Shown: positions 12,410-24,628 of the stretch, in pieces | Layout: each line of letters begins with the position of its first letter | How positions within the stretch are numbered: the first letter of the stretch is position 1 | Assembly: GCA_038503035.1 (NCBI GenBank) | Contig: JAVSML010001154.1 | Span: forward strand, 310,513-374,512 | DNA: 64,000 nucleotides | Origin: Crocodylus rhombifer | Taxonomy: Eukaryota; Chordata; Crocodylia; Crocodylidae | Direction: 5' to 3' | Notes under the pieces: generated by a model | The model's database searches: none | The model's input: the letters and a program-made list of their open reading frames with translations, nothing else | Told to the model about the DNA's origin: nothing | Translations under genes and position numbers: made by a program

Positions 12410-12443
12410 GTACAGATTCAATTCACACATCCTGATTAAGTAA
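12410..12443 (+). CDS. HOMER1: Homer1a-specific C-terminal tail and stop (intron 5 read-through)
   Basis: Reading on in frame through the exon 5 donor gives RYRFNSHILIK and then TAA at 12441-12443. The R codon is AGG, with AG from exon 5 and G from the intron. The mammalian immediate-early isoform Homer1a ends in an 11-residue tail that I recall as RYTFNSAIMIK, so length, stop position and most residues agree. In mammals this tail arises when the transcript ends within intron 5. The product keeps the EVH1 domain but lacks the coiled coil, and it acts as a dominant-negative disruptor of Homer crosslinks to group I mGluRs, IP3 receptors and Shank. The correspondence is seen in sequence; the activity-dependent switch is known from rodents and inferred here. 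Confidence 0.93.
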
Positions 12444-13038
12444 TACATGTTTGTTTTTGTTGTTAAGTGGATCTTTTTTCCCTTCAGATGACTCCCAAGT
12501 GCAACAGTTATGAGTTAAAGAATCTAATTTTTTTTAAAATAAAGAATGGGACTTGACTCTAGGCTTGCAGTAGGTTTGTGGGGTTATTCCCCCCCCCCGA
12601 AAAATAATATTGAAAAATCTGCTGTGTTTTGGTATCTTTAGATTTTCTTTTACATTATGAACATTATTTTACAAGCAGTTTAGTTCCTGAGCACAAGGTG
12701 TGTCCCTTTAACAGGAATCAATACTTAATGCCTAAGACCTTAGCAAAATCAATTGTTTCAAATTAGATATTGGGCTTTTGATGATAAGTTGCTAGAAAAT
12801 GAGGTCTTACTTAATTCTGAAGTATTATAGTTTTAAAACAACCTCCTAATTAAACATCTTTCTGACAGATATTCTTCATCTGGGTTTTCCGCCAGAAAGT
12901 ATAAAAGAAAGTTACAGCTGTACTCTAAGAAGGAATTCTACTGAGCATGCTTTCCTTCACAGCCCCTTAGAAAAGTTGGGGCAATTTTTTTATTTGAAGT
13001 TGGAAGTCTTGAGCTAAATTAGATCTAACTAGTATCTT

Positions 13039-13384
13039 GGGGCACTTTTACACATGCTCCAGCAGCGTGTGTGTGTGTGCGTGTGGGGGGGGGGGAGGAG
13101 GGAGTGCTTTAATTGGAGCTGCTACAATTAAAGCACTGCAGTGTCTCATGTATCAGTGTCCCTGAGCTTAAATGGCAGTGGGGGAACATGAGCTAGCTAA
13201 ATGAGCTTTAGGTCAAGCACCCCCACTGCCATTTTTAAGCACAGGGATGTTGATACACGAGATGCAGGAGGCTGCTGGAGCACAGTAATTACCACACTCC
13301 AGCAGACTAGATTAATAGAGTCTATTCTGACTCGCTGTAATTACAGAGCATTGGAGTAGCCTCCTCACTTGTGTACAGGCACCC
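13039..13384. mobile_element. Palindromic foldback MITE inside the candidate Homer1a 3'UTR
   Basis: The left end GGGGCACTTTTACACATGC and the right end GTGTACAGGCACCC are inverted. The centre is a long imperfect palindrome: 13142-13183 pairs with 13220-13264 (core AAATGGCAGTGGGGG), separated by a loop of about 36 bases. Related copies lie at 8891-8950 and 57835-58183. A transcript through it would contain a stem of about 40 bp. Confidence 0.7.
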
Positions 13385-16300
13385 TTAGAAATGATCATAA
13401 ATATTTGGACAACTTATCTAAGCAGAAGATACTGAGAGCAAGGGAAAATATTACATATTTAGTAAAAATTATGGCGACATTTGAAATATTAGATATTTCA
13501 GAAATTTATGGATTTGACTCTCCCAGAGAAATTCTTCCAAAAGTTTAAAAACTCTTGCATGGTACCAAAGACGGGAAGACAGCAGAACCTTGAGAAATAA
13601 GCAGGAAAAAAAATTGGGATTTTTTTTCTGTGAGCAGACACTGAGTTTTTTTAATTTGTTCAAAAATTCAGTTTTTTGTCCCTTATAAAGAATGTGTTAA
13701 TCACTATCTTAAAAAAAAACAAACCCTCGCCTTATATTTTCAAATGCTACAATAGTGATAATTCTGCACTAAGAAAAATTACGTTTTAAAGTAGAGTGAT
13801 TGTGTTATTTTTTTATACTTGAACTGTTACCAATGGATTTACAATGTGTGTGTGCGTGTATGTAGAAAAAATGGTGCTTTGTAAGAGACATTGCTATGTG
13901 CATGAGGAAGGAATATCATAAATCTGTTCTGTATAATGGATTTATTTAAACTTGTTATATAGATGTGCTTGAATTTTCTAAAACTATTTTTGTGTGAAAA
14001 GAAGAAGCAGTAAAATGCAACACCAGTTATGGTATTTAAAAAGAAAACAAACTGGGAACTTTATATGAACTGCCTTCTCCTATTACATTTACTGTAAATA
14101 ATTATTTCTGATATATCAATTGAACGTACATCTACATTGAGCATGACTGAACACATTATTTTTTGATGTTTTTTTAAACTAAGCATATGTAATATTACTT
14201 GTAACTTTTTGAAATTCTATGACAGCAGTTGCATAACTTGTCTTGCAAAATCTTCATGTATGTATTGTAAGTTTTCTGTTCTCAGTATTCTATTGTACTG
14301 TTTGGCTTCACTAGCTAGTATTGGTCTTCCGGTATTGACTCTCTGTATGTGAGGGTCTTTTATTATGGCGACTGATTTTTCACAGGACCAGCATTTCTTT
14401 TGCTAAGGCTTCTTACAAGTTGGCCAGTGTGCCATTCATGTTTCTGAGAAATGTGAACAGGAAAATGCAAAGGAAGTGACCTTGTGAAGTTAGTTTATGC
14501 TGAATTTAGGTAGCTTACACCTATAGTTAAATAAAGATTGCAATAGGCTATACTTTTTATTTCTACTGAAAGGCCCATATGTGGCTATTTATTTACATAC
14601 TGGTTTTTCACATTGAGAGAGAGTGAGTACTTTTTTATTTGTTTTGTTTTTAAACGGTTCTTTCCAAAAACGCTTCATTTGAAAGTTTGTCGTTATTTTT
14701 TTTGATGGAGGATGATGCAAATGCAATCTTTAATGTATTGGACTTAAGTATATATATATATATTTTTTAAATAGACCAATAATGACACTTTCTAAGAACA
14801 GCTATATTAAGTTGGAAAATAGATTTTACTTCTGGGAAAATTAGTTAAATCGATTTGCCTTGATGCTATGCAGTTGTTTGTCATTAGATTTAATGAAACT
14901 CAATGGACCAAATCCTGAGTGCATGCACAGAACAGATTGAAATTAGACTGCAGAAGTAAGTTAGCAGGTTAAGTGTGGATCTGAGGTGGGATTTTTGCAG
15001 TATTGAACAGGCAAATAAGAGAGATGTAGTGCCAGATGGTGTAGTGCTGTATGCTGATAGCCCTTCTCTGTAGTTTAATTTGAGATGTCCATAAGAAAAT
15101 CACTTACAACGTATGCTAAATATTTCAGATTAACCGGGCAATTCACAAGAGCTAAACTACAGATACGGGATCACATTCCTTCCTGCATTCCTTCTGCCCA
15201 GTAGTGCCTGCCTTATTTCAGTGGCACTATGGAGTAGATCTCTGGGTCATTTTACCTGTCACTGCTTTGTTTCTCCTGATGCCTTGATAACCACTGGTGG
15301 GTTATGAACATAGCACAACTACACAGAACAAAGCACGTATACCTTCCTATTGTCACAGTAGTGCACTTCTAGAATTACTGCTGTTCTGGAGTGGTCAAAT
15401 ACAGGGCTCTTTCATTTGCAAATGTGAACTGATAAAGCTGATGTTTTGATATCTGTTTTGCCTGACAAAGATAATTTCTAGCACAATGAAGTGCATGTGA
15501 GCATTCTTTTCTGTATGTCAGAGTGTGTGTTTGTGTTATTTCCAGAGATGTAAACAACTTGTTAGAGCTTTTCAAACAGAAAAGAAGGCCTAGCCCAACT
15601 TTGTAAATAGAGCACAAAAAGGGTAAGGTGAGAGAAGCCACTACAACATAGTTAATTACAGATAGTGATTGTATTTTGGTAAAATTGGTTTATCAAGTCT
15701 ATTTTTTTTCAACAAGCAGAATATATACATTACTTCCAGTTACTTTTCAGAGTTGACAATACAACACGTTTCCTTAGTTTTTCCAGTAGTTGTGGGTCTT
15801 CAAAAGACTTGAATACAGAGAGAGGGTAGTGGTAGCACATGCACAGGGCCATGGGAAACAGGCACAGGAGCAGCATGAAAGAAGCTGACAAATAGGCAAA
15901 TAAGCCTCGATTTAGTGACTGGGCAGAGGAAGTGGGGCAGTCAGTTTAGTTAAGTAAGGGAGGAGTAGAGTCATGAAGGACTATGAAGCAGTTTAACAAG
16001 AATCTCGAATCTGATGTGCTAATGGTAGAGCTGTTTGAAGGGTTTGCTAACAGAAGATGATTTTTGTGGCTTTTTGCATGATTTTGGGGGTTACCTAGAC
16101 CTTGACATGGTGTTTCAGTTTGAAACTTTTGCTATTAGTTGTGTTCAGTCAGTTTGCACATCTGCAAAATAAGTTCCCATTTGCAACTATGTTCCCACTT
16201 GCAGGCATAACCTTTCCTCTTTCTACCTTCTTTGCATAGGTAGTGGAGGTATTTTATTTTGCCTGCTTGCCAAATATTTCAGCAGCATAAGGTTGGACTG

Positions 16301-16559
16301 CTTTCCTATTTAGTTACTTTTTGTCTGTATTGTACCCAAAGTCTGACTGCCAGCCTCAGTATCACTGCATAGTTTATGCTGTTAGGTGAACTTTAACTTT
16401 TTCATCTCTTTAGTTGAATTATTTAAAATATTGAGACAAATTCCACTTTTATTATATGTATGCAATTCCATTCATGTCCCATGAGCTCAATCAACTAGAA
16501 TTTAGTCCAGTCATATCAGATTATCCTTAGTTTAAAAAAAAAAAAAAAAGTATTTAAAA
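13385..16559. other. A/T-rich, element-free part of candidate Homer1a 3'UTR
   Basis: No mobile element recognised apart from a faint resemblance at 15830-16030. Contains TA runs near 14748-14764 and the AATAAA at 14530. Confidence 0.4.
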
Positions 16560-16564
16560 CTGTC

Positions 16565-16945
16565 CATAAGCAGTATGACCGAGGTCAAATATATTAGGGA
16601 GACTGATATTAAACAGTATGCCAGCTTTACACAGAAGGATAAATGCATGCAAGTACATCTTCTGCCTAATATACATGTTTGAGGTAGCTTGGTAGTTAGC
16701 ATTGAATTATTGAGTAATACTTCTTGGCAGTTCATTCTTGGTGGAAAACTATTAATAAAATTGTTCCTAAGCAATATGACTGCAGTCATGCATTTTAGGA
16801 AGACTAATACTAAACCATATGCAACCTTTACTAACAAAGATAAACTCGTACAATTACATTTCCTGTCTAATGTATATATTTAAGTAACTTCTGTAGTTAG
16901 CACTGAATTATTGTGTATTACCATTAAGCAGTTCAGTGTCATCCT
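16565..16945. repeat. Diverged tandem duplication, 201-bp period
   Basis: TAAGCAGTATGAC at 16567 recurs as TAAGCAATATGAC at 16768, and GTTAGCATTGAATTATTG at 16695 recurs as GTTAGCACTGAATTATTG at 16896. Both offsets are exactly 201. The intervening sequence aligns with perhaps a quarter of bases changed, judged by eye. Confidence 0.8.
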
Positions 16946-18363
16946 TTCCTAGTCAGTCTAGTACACACCATAATGTCGTTGAAAATTGGGATATAAAGCA
17001 AACTGAAATATAGTCTAAACTATAATCATTAGCATTTTTTAATTGTCATGAATGCCTTTCCCTGACCCTTTACTACTTAATTCTATCTAGATGGTTTGTA
17101 ATGCAGGTGCAAACAAATTTTCAGGAACATACAGATGAATTAAAGTTGATGTGTAATGTACATTAAAGAAAACTGCTCCAGAACTTGATGCAGGCAGAAA
17201 ACTTTAAAATTTTTGTCCTCATTTTTAATTTTTGTTTATTTTCCACACCCTCAAAATCCAAAGCTGGGGTTTCAGTACTGAAATTTGGTGGGGGGGGGAA
17301 TTAAGAATTACAAAAAATTGAGAGAATATTTATGTCTGACATGACTACACCTAGTGTTTAAAGGTAGCTTTTAATTGCATTTGTGAATAATCCAGGAAAT
17401 GCTTCTTATTCAGTCTTAGAAAAATGGAGCAAAGATTATAATTGAATAGGCAGGTTGGTGATCTTAAGTGTTTTTGACTTTTCCCAGTCACTTTTTAAAA
17501 CGTATATGGTCTCTTCCTGTCCCGTCCCCCCCCCACCTGCCCCCCACAATACATTTGTGTTGGCTTTATTCCATTTCTCAATACCTTATAGAACAGCTGA
17601 ATAGAACTTTAAGCTTTCAAAAGCTTGAGTAAATATATAAAGACTTTATGGTTTTATGACAGATCTTGAAAGTCTTAAACTAGCTTGTCGACCAGAACTT
17701 AAACCTGTTACCTCATGTTTAATGTATTATAAGCTTTTAAATATATTTCAGTATAATAATTTTGTGATGTACCATTTTTAACAAACCTTTGAATATATAT
17801 TATTACATGGTTTGATAGTAAAGAACAAATTTGCTAGAAAATATACGTTGCCTGTTTGTTAAAATAATACTTATTTTTGTATTCAAATAGATTTTAATAT
17901 GGAACTTTGAAAAGTAGGTATTTATTACAAATTATGGTTATATCTTAGATATTTTATTGTTTAGTCTGCATACCATTTGACAATGCTGCATGTATATCCA
18001 ATGCTGTAACAAAAAAAATCTTGCTACCACTCCATGTTTCTTTAATGGGTTTTCATTAAAAGTTTGTATGCAGAAATCTGTTTAGTAGATCAGTTTGTCA
18101 TTTTTCATTGAAACTGCACTCTTCCTGAAAAATTTTAAGTTGACTTTTAGTATTAGATTGTCATAAAAACTATTTTGTGGGTTATAGTGAATTCTTCCTA
18201 AATTTTGGGTTTCAAAAAAAATGCTTTGAGTTTTAAATAACTGTATTGACTAACTTAAGGCATAAGAACATACAATATATATTGGAATATCATGAGATAT
18301 ATTTGCTTCCTCCTAAATAACAATTTGCTTTTGGGGCTTTTTACCACCATTAACCTGCTTTCT

Positions 18364-18423
18364 TAGATAGAGAGAGAGATAGATAGAGAGATATAGATAG
18401 ATATAGATAGATATAGATATATA
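18364..18423. repeat. (GATA/GA)n microsatellite
   Basis: Repeated AGATAG, GAGAGA and ATATAG units over 60 bases. Confidence 0.9.
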
Positions 18424-19249
18424 ATTTATGGTTTAACAATAGCAAGGTTTTTATATAATACTCAATTCAGCTGTCCTCAAATGGTGTGGCACTAACCTAA
18501 AATGCTCCAAAATGTTACCCCCACCTCCTGAAGAATTCTAATATTCAATTATTTTCTTATGCATAGTGAAGAATTCCTGGAGACCATGCTACACCCTGCT
18601 AGCATACAATGGGAGCTTGGCTTCACATTGGCTGGAATGTCTCTTGTATTGTGGAGCACCTGGTTGTGCTTTCCTTTCCCATCTCTTCCCTTTTTAACAG
18701 CTGTTGGGGGGGAGAGAGGGAGAGGCTTTCTGCTTCTTTCTACTCATCACCCCAAACCCTGCTGGTTTAACTATACTCTTCTGTGGATTTCCCTAATTTA
18801 GGCTGAAGTATTCTATTAATCAAAAATAAAAATAATGAAAATAACTTTTGCTGTTGAAGTTATTTATTTAAAAGAAAATTTAGCCAACCTTAACTTGTTT
18901 CATTTAGTTCAAGGTTTTTTTAATTTCTTTTGAGGGCATTCTTCACTGTGACAGTTCCAGGAACTCCTAAGGAATTTATGGAATACATAGTAAAGCTTAT
19001 GAAGACATCCAAAACAGGAATTTATTGTTCTATTTTCCTAACAGATCTTTCAGATATTTACAGTTGTAATTTTCTTAAAAATACTCTATTGTAGGTTGTA
19101 GGAGGGAAGAGGACTTATGTACTGTCAGATGGGTGGGCATAGGCATGTACAGGAATGAAATCTGCATTGGGTAGCACTGATTTTAAGAGAACTAGGAAGT
19201 GGTTGACTACATCCATAAAGTCGGGAACATTTAAGTTAAACACTTAAGG

Positions 19250-19530
19250 TACTGACAGACATAGGGAAAAAAAACTACACTTTACTGAAAGCAGCAGTGT
19301 GTTGGGTTGAGCCAGCTCTGCAGCATTTGTATAGCTTGGGCACTTAAGTGGGGCTTTTTAGCATTTTTATCTAAAGCCGATTCAGTTAACTATTAGATAA
19401 AAGAGCCAAAAAAGTCCCGCTACAGCACCCAGTCTCTACAGACATTAGGAAAACTGGGTGCAGCTAATGCACTGTCTCTTTGCGGCATGCGCTGGACTTG
19501 GCACAAGAGCATACTGCGTTTTAAAGTGCT
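19250..19530. mobile_element. Candidate foldback element
   Basis: GGGCTTTTTAGCATTTTTATCT near 19352 pairs with AGATAAAAGAGCCAAAAAAGTCCC near 19396. ACAGACAT(A/T) words recur at 19255 and 19438. The outer boundaries are not clear. Confidence 0.4.
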
Positions 19531-20645
19531 GTTTTGGTTTTTTGGTCTTTTGGTTTTTTTCCATGTTTGCAAGCAGCCTTGGTGAAAAATAAGTTCATGC
19601 CTCTACTATAAATATTTGTCAAATCTATTTTTAAAGAAGCAAGCTAATGTTTACAGAAGAGAATTTCATACAGCTTGCCATGCATTTTTGCCTCTCCTCC
19701 CTCCATTGACTATGTTCACAAGAATTGCACTAAGTTATTAACAAGTGAAAAAAAACAGATGGAGGTAGATTGCTTAAGGAGTGACCTTCATGATTAATGA
19801 CCATATTGTCTATATCCTTTTAGACATTATACAGCCAAACCTTTTAAAAACAAACATAGTATATTAAAAATACTTTTCTAATGCTAAATTTTATAGATGT
19901 ACAAATGTGGATTATGTATCCATTGGTACCTAACAACAAGGAATCTGAATCAAAGTTCTAGACTTGTTTAAGATATTTGCTTGGAAGCATAACCATGATA
20001 ATTGCTTCAGGCATTTTTCAAGCTAACAAATTTTACAAGCTTGCTACTTGGTTAATATCACATGTACATACAACAATCAATTTCTTGTCCTTCTTAGGCA
20101 TTAGTCAAAGAACTTTGTCCCACTAAAATTTTCCCAAAGGTGGAAGTTGGCTAAAACATGACTACTTGCTGATTTACTATTTGCAGTTATTTCTACTAGA
20201 AGTCAATGAATGGAGTATGTTTATTTTAGTTATAGGTTGTTGGTTTTTATTGGGTATCACAACCATGGGCACTCTTTCTGTGAGAGTACTTGGTCTGGAA
20301 TGATATAAGAATACACCTCCAGATTACAATAATTGCAGGAATCCTGTGTTTTAGGATTAGTTCTACTGTTTTCCCTTCAGTGAAGAATCTCTAGGAAAAA
20401 ATAGGGTTTTAGCAAATCCCTATATGAAGGATAGTCCTTCCCTTGTGGTCTGTTATCTCTCAGTTCCCTCTCTTAACTATTTTGGCATAGCTTGAAGAAT
20501 CCTGGAAAATTCTCCTGAACACACCTTTAAGTCATAAAGTAGATTTAAACGGAATGCTAGATCTTAGTGCTACTGAATTAAGACCACCAAACTGATGTCT
20601 TTTCATTCAACAAAAATAATTTCTGTGGCTCTGGTAACTTCCACT

Positions 20646-20880
20646 GAAGTGATGGCCTCAAGGATTATCTAGTCTGACTCCATATTGATGCAGGACTTAC
20701 TTTTTCTAAACTAGCTCAGATAGATGCTTGCTTACCCAGCCTCCTCCTCCTGAAAAGCTTCAAGGATGGAATTCTATGACTTCCCTAGGCAGCAGGTTCC
20801 CTTGTCCCTCTGTTCTTATGGTGAAGGAGTTTTTCCTGAGTTTTCCATTGCTGTCTTAAGTCACAGAGAAAAGATACCAA
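20646..20880 (-). mobile_element. CR1 LINE 3'-end fragment
   Basis: Read on the minus strand this is the CR1 3' region. On the + strand the inverted landmarks appear in order: TCAAGGATTATCTAGTCTGA, then AAAAGCTTCAAGGATGGAATTC, then GGAGTTTTTCCTGAG. It is old and diverged. Confidence 0.6.
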
Positions 20881-23100
20881 ATAAATAGTCATTCCTAATA
20901 AGGAATCTTCAAGAAAATTGAAGATTAGCCAGACAGACTAAATTAAGCCCTTTTAGCAGGAGGTAGTCATGTTCTTGGTAGAAATGTTATCTCTTAAGTT
21001 ACCAAAGAAAATGGTGAGAGGAATTTTACTACTTGGTATTTTCTGAAATGGCAAATTTCACATGGGTCTTTGGTCTCTTTATTGTATATGAATGTGAAAC
21101 TTTCGTATGTACTTCATCAAAAATCATCCCTCAAAATCCACAGAGAACTTTACTACTAACAAAAAAATTAACGCAAGGAAAAGGTCTACAGGACCTAGGG
21201 AAAAGCTATAATAAAGATGTTGATTTGTGATAGCCCTGAAAGTATTTGTGGCTAGGAGCAGATGTTGCGTTTTGTTCCTGGACAATTTGTGCCTGTGTTT
21301 GTCTTGGAACAGAAAAATCCCAGGATTCTTATGTACACACATCACTCTTCGAATCAAGGTTGAGTAAGTAGCTGAATGGATTGATGCCTTTTTGCCATTA
21401 AGTGGTGCAATCCCAGGATTACCATTCCAATGCCTTTTGTGATGTCCCAGGATAAATTGTTAGTACTTCTTATCATGTGAGCCTTTTTAAGATTTATTAC
21501 GGGACAATGCACATGGACAGCTGAATATTTGTATTTTGTCCTGGGATAAAATGGATTATCTTGGGGCAAATACGGTATCTGTTTGTAATCTGTGACGATT
21601 AGGGGATTTTTATGAGAACTAATAGGCTCTGTGTGTGTTTTAACCATCTCAAGCTAGTTTAATTAATCATAAAATGGTAATCCAAATTGCATTCCAGTTG
21701 GCTAGGGAAGCTTGTAACTTCATGGCCAAAATAGCTGGCCCTTTGAGAGTCTTAGCTAAAGTTCATAGCACTTAGTTATCATTAAGAGTGAGGCACATAA
21801 TACTATTAATCAAGAAAATGTCACGTAGTGGTAGCTTTTAATATGGAAAAGGACATGTTCATTCCTCACTCTATGATGGGGAAATGCTTACAGATTTAGA
21901 TGCTGAGCATTTGTAATAAGACTTCCCTAACTGCAACCTATGTTCCAGGTATGATTCTGCTTAACATCATACTCTGTCAGTACCCAGATTCTTCCTTTCC
22001 AGAACAGATCTATCCAAAATACAATTTAGCAGTTGGCTATAAGTGCAGTATACTAGAAGAAAAACTTACTGGTAGTGGATACTGTTTTCCTTAATTTCAC
22101 GTTTCTGCTGCCTTCGCTTATTCTCTGATGCGTTTTAAAGAGAAGCTTTTTTTTTACCAAATAAGAGTTGAGATGTATATGATCATAAGTCTCAGCTGGC
22201 AGTCTTGAGTTCATTTGGGGTTTGGTTTTGACTTTCTATGAATATGTAGAAAATAAACACGTCTGGGTAATTTTTGGTGATTTGACTAGGCCAAGGTAGT
22301 ATGTGGAGCTCTAAAATACAATGCATCAGATACCTCCATCAAGTTTTTTCTTTAGCAGCACAGGGTCAGGACATCAGTATCTAACATTCTTGTGAGGCAA
22401 GCCCCAGAGCAGCTTTCAGGTAATCTATGTGGAAAACTGATATTATTACTGTATACATGCACACACAAAATAATAATAAACTAGTTATCTTTACCATTAC
22501 ATATTGATACATTACTAACTTCAGATTTACATGATCATAACAAGCTTATGTACTTGTGCTTTATCTTTTAAATAAACTGGAAAATTAATATTTGACTATG
22601 GAAGAGCCTTTGGTTGCTACTGCATGTAATGTCATCAGTATTCTAGGGAGCAGTTTCATGCCTCAGAGATTATATAGAACTGATTTTGCTATGCCAAATA
22701 AAACATTTTTGGTGCAAGTTTCCCCCCCCCCCCCCGGATCAGCTTCTTTCTATGTAGTCTGTTGGCTTGCGGGTTGTTCCCCACCCCTTGTTTGTGGTAT
22801 TCCTCTGCCCCATTCTCAGACTGTGCATGATAGTTTATCTGTATATCTGTTCATCTCCAATTCCTGCTCCTCATAACTTTGCCTTATTTCCCTCTTTGCT
22901 CTGTTTATTTAAAATCTTATTCTTTAAACAACACAATGTCCTTTTGAGCTCAGGACCCATTCTAATGGGAGTGTTGTTATAAGTCTAAAGGAAATCATGG
23001 TGGTATGAACTTGCTTACTGAAGGGAGAGAAACAGTATCGTAGAAAGCAGCTACATTCACAGGTTAAGAATAGTCAATGATCCACTTCTCTTATATATAT
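20881..23100. other. Intronic, no feature recognised
   Basis: Unique-looking. A C run lies at 22724-22735. The short open frames at 22592-22982 show no family features. Confidence 0.4.
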
Positions 23101-23101
23101 A

Positions 23102-23186
23102 AAATGGCAAAAGGGTTTAGAGTAAAAAATTTAAATAAATAATTTTTATATATGTATAATTTTTTTACTCAACCTTTTTGCCATTT
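23102..23186. repeat. Short inverted repeat (hairpin)
   Basis: AAATGGCAAAAGGGTTTAGAGT and following A-rich bases pair with ACTCAACCTTTTTGCCATTT. The arms are about 28 bases with an A/T-rich loop. It may be a tiny MITE. Confidence 0.7.
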
Positions 23187-23362
23187 ACTCCTTCCTCAAG
23201 TTCATGAGATGGTAAGTATCTGACCAGGCACTCCTCAGAGCCCATATCAAGGGCTGCTTTCTGGACAAAGATCTTGGAAAAGAGCAATTTTACACTTTAA
23301 AAATTGGTAGCTCATAATTCATGGGGGAGTACCTGAGGGAGAACATTTCAACCCTTTATACC

Positions 23363-24628
23363 AGGATGGATAAAAATCAATGACTTTTTAAAAAAATAAA
23401 TAAATAAAAAGTTAGATCTTTTATTTTAAATCAGATCTTTTAAACTTTTATTTTATTTATGTTTTTGTTAAGATGCTTTGTAAGGGGAAAAAAAACCAAA
23501 AACCTATATAAAGATGGTTGTAATTTTAACATATGTTAAAGCTCAAAGATATCATCATGGAATAGGGATTAAAACTTCTAATTTATATAATGTTTGAGAT
23601 GATATATTCATGTAACCTTTTTAGAAATAGGTCACAAGGCCATAGCTTATATTAGGAGCCCAGTCTTGTGGGGCTCCCAGAGGCTGCTCTAGAGATTAGT
23701 AAAGAGGAAAAAAACAAAAACACTGTACCCAGTAGGACTCTTAGACTAGAAGTCCCATGAAGCATCTCTGTGATGCTTACTTTCAGTTCTCAGACTGTGG
23801 ATTTGTCTCCAGAGATCACATCCTTGTTAACAGCAACATATTGCGATGAGAGAGAACAGACCTGATTGCCTACCCATCAGTCCTCTTGTCTCTGTAAGCT
23901 TGTGTATACAGAGTCAAGCCCTTACCTTTCACTAAAAGTGCAAAGTTTCAAGAAGTTAAATGAATAAAGGATATCAAAAAACAAGAAGGCATTATTGGAA
24001 AAAACAATGATTAAATTGAGGCTTAAATTGCTAGCTTGTGCCTCTGTTTGAAAATGTTCCCTTTGCAGTTTCCTTAAGTTGCTGTTTAGTTGTGAGATCT
24101 CACAGTCCTTTAATATATCTGTGTTTTTGACTACATTTTAATTAAATAGGCATGAGTAGAATACATAAATTTGCTTTTACTGTGAGCATCTACCACAGGA
24201 ATATATTGTCTCTTAGTCGGCTGTGAGTTTTCCAGAAAAATTTCCAAGGCCCAGAATAGAGTGTGATCTGATTTAGGATGTTTATTTGACTTGTTAAGTA
24301 AACAAAACTAAAAAAGAACCCCCATGTTAATTTTATGTCCCAATAACCACAAGTATTTGAACTGAAATATTTGATTAGGAATAAAATTAAATGCAGCACA
24401 CTTAACGTGGTTTAAATGTTATATTCAAACATTCAAAGCTTTATGTGGAAATAAATTATTTTTATTGGAATACTTGTAAAAATGTAAAGACAATACACAA
24501 TAGCATGTACTTCCCTTGCATTGTTTGTTTAAATTTAAGGGGGAAAAAATGAAGGTACTGAAAACTGTTGACACTAATTTGAGCCAACCCAAAGAACTGT
24601 GAATGATATGCTGTGGTTGTCCACTCAT
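23363..24628 (-). mobile_element. Terminal region of the DUF659/hAT element
   Basis: CAGGATGGATAAAAATCAATG followed by A/T-rich sequence with AAATCAGATCTTTT words looks like a hAT terminus. It lies downstream of the minus-strand transposase remnant. No matching opposite end was found, so the assignment is inferred from proximity and the CAG start. Confidence 0.4.

Larger units (their letters stand above)
12444..18900 (+). other. HOMER1: Candidate Homer1a 3'UTR inside intron 5
   Basis: This A/T-rich block follows the Homer1a stop. Rodent Homer1a mRNA has a 3'UTR of several kilobases, as I recall, so a UTR of this size is expected. Possible poly(A) signals are AATAAA at 14530-14535, 16754-16759 and 18825-18830 and ATTAAA at 18055-18060. 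The nonamer-like AU-rich element TTATTTATTTA lies at 18860-18870, and Pumilio-like motifs TGTAAATA and TGTATATA lie at 14093-14100 and 16871-16878. Only one clear mobile element (13039-13384) is present, in contrast to the later part of the intron. The 3' limit is a guess: I cannot tell which poly(A) signal is used. Confidence 0.55.

Noticed and set aside
15830..16060. Faint resemblance to an old LINE or SINE 3' region (AAGGACTATGAAGCAG ... GAATCTGATGTG)
   Set aside because: Too diverged to assign by eye; could be chance.
16532..16883. Overlapping frames on both strands
   Set aside because: They arise from the 201-bp tandem duplication; the similarity of the two halves explains the open frame.
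22592..22982. Overlapping frames encoding short hydrophobic peptides
   Set aside because: They run through a C homopolymer and have no conserved context in the intron.
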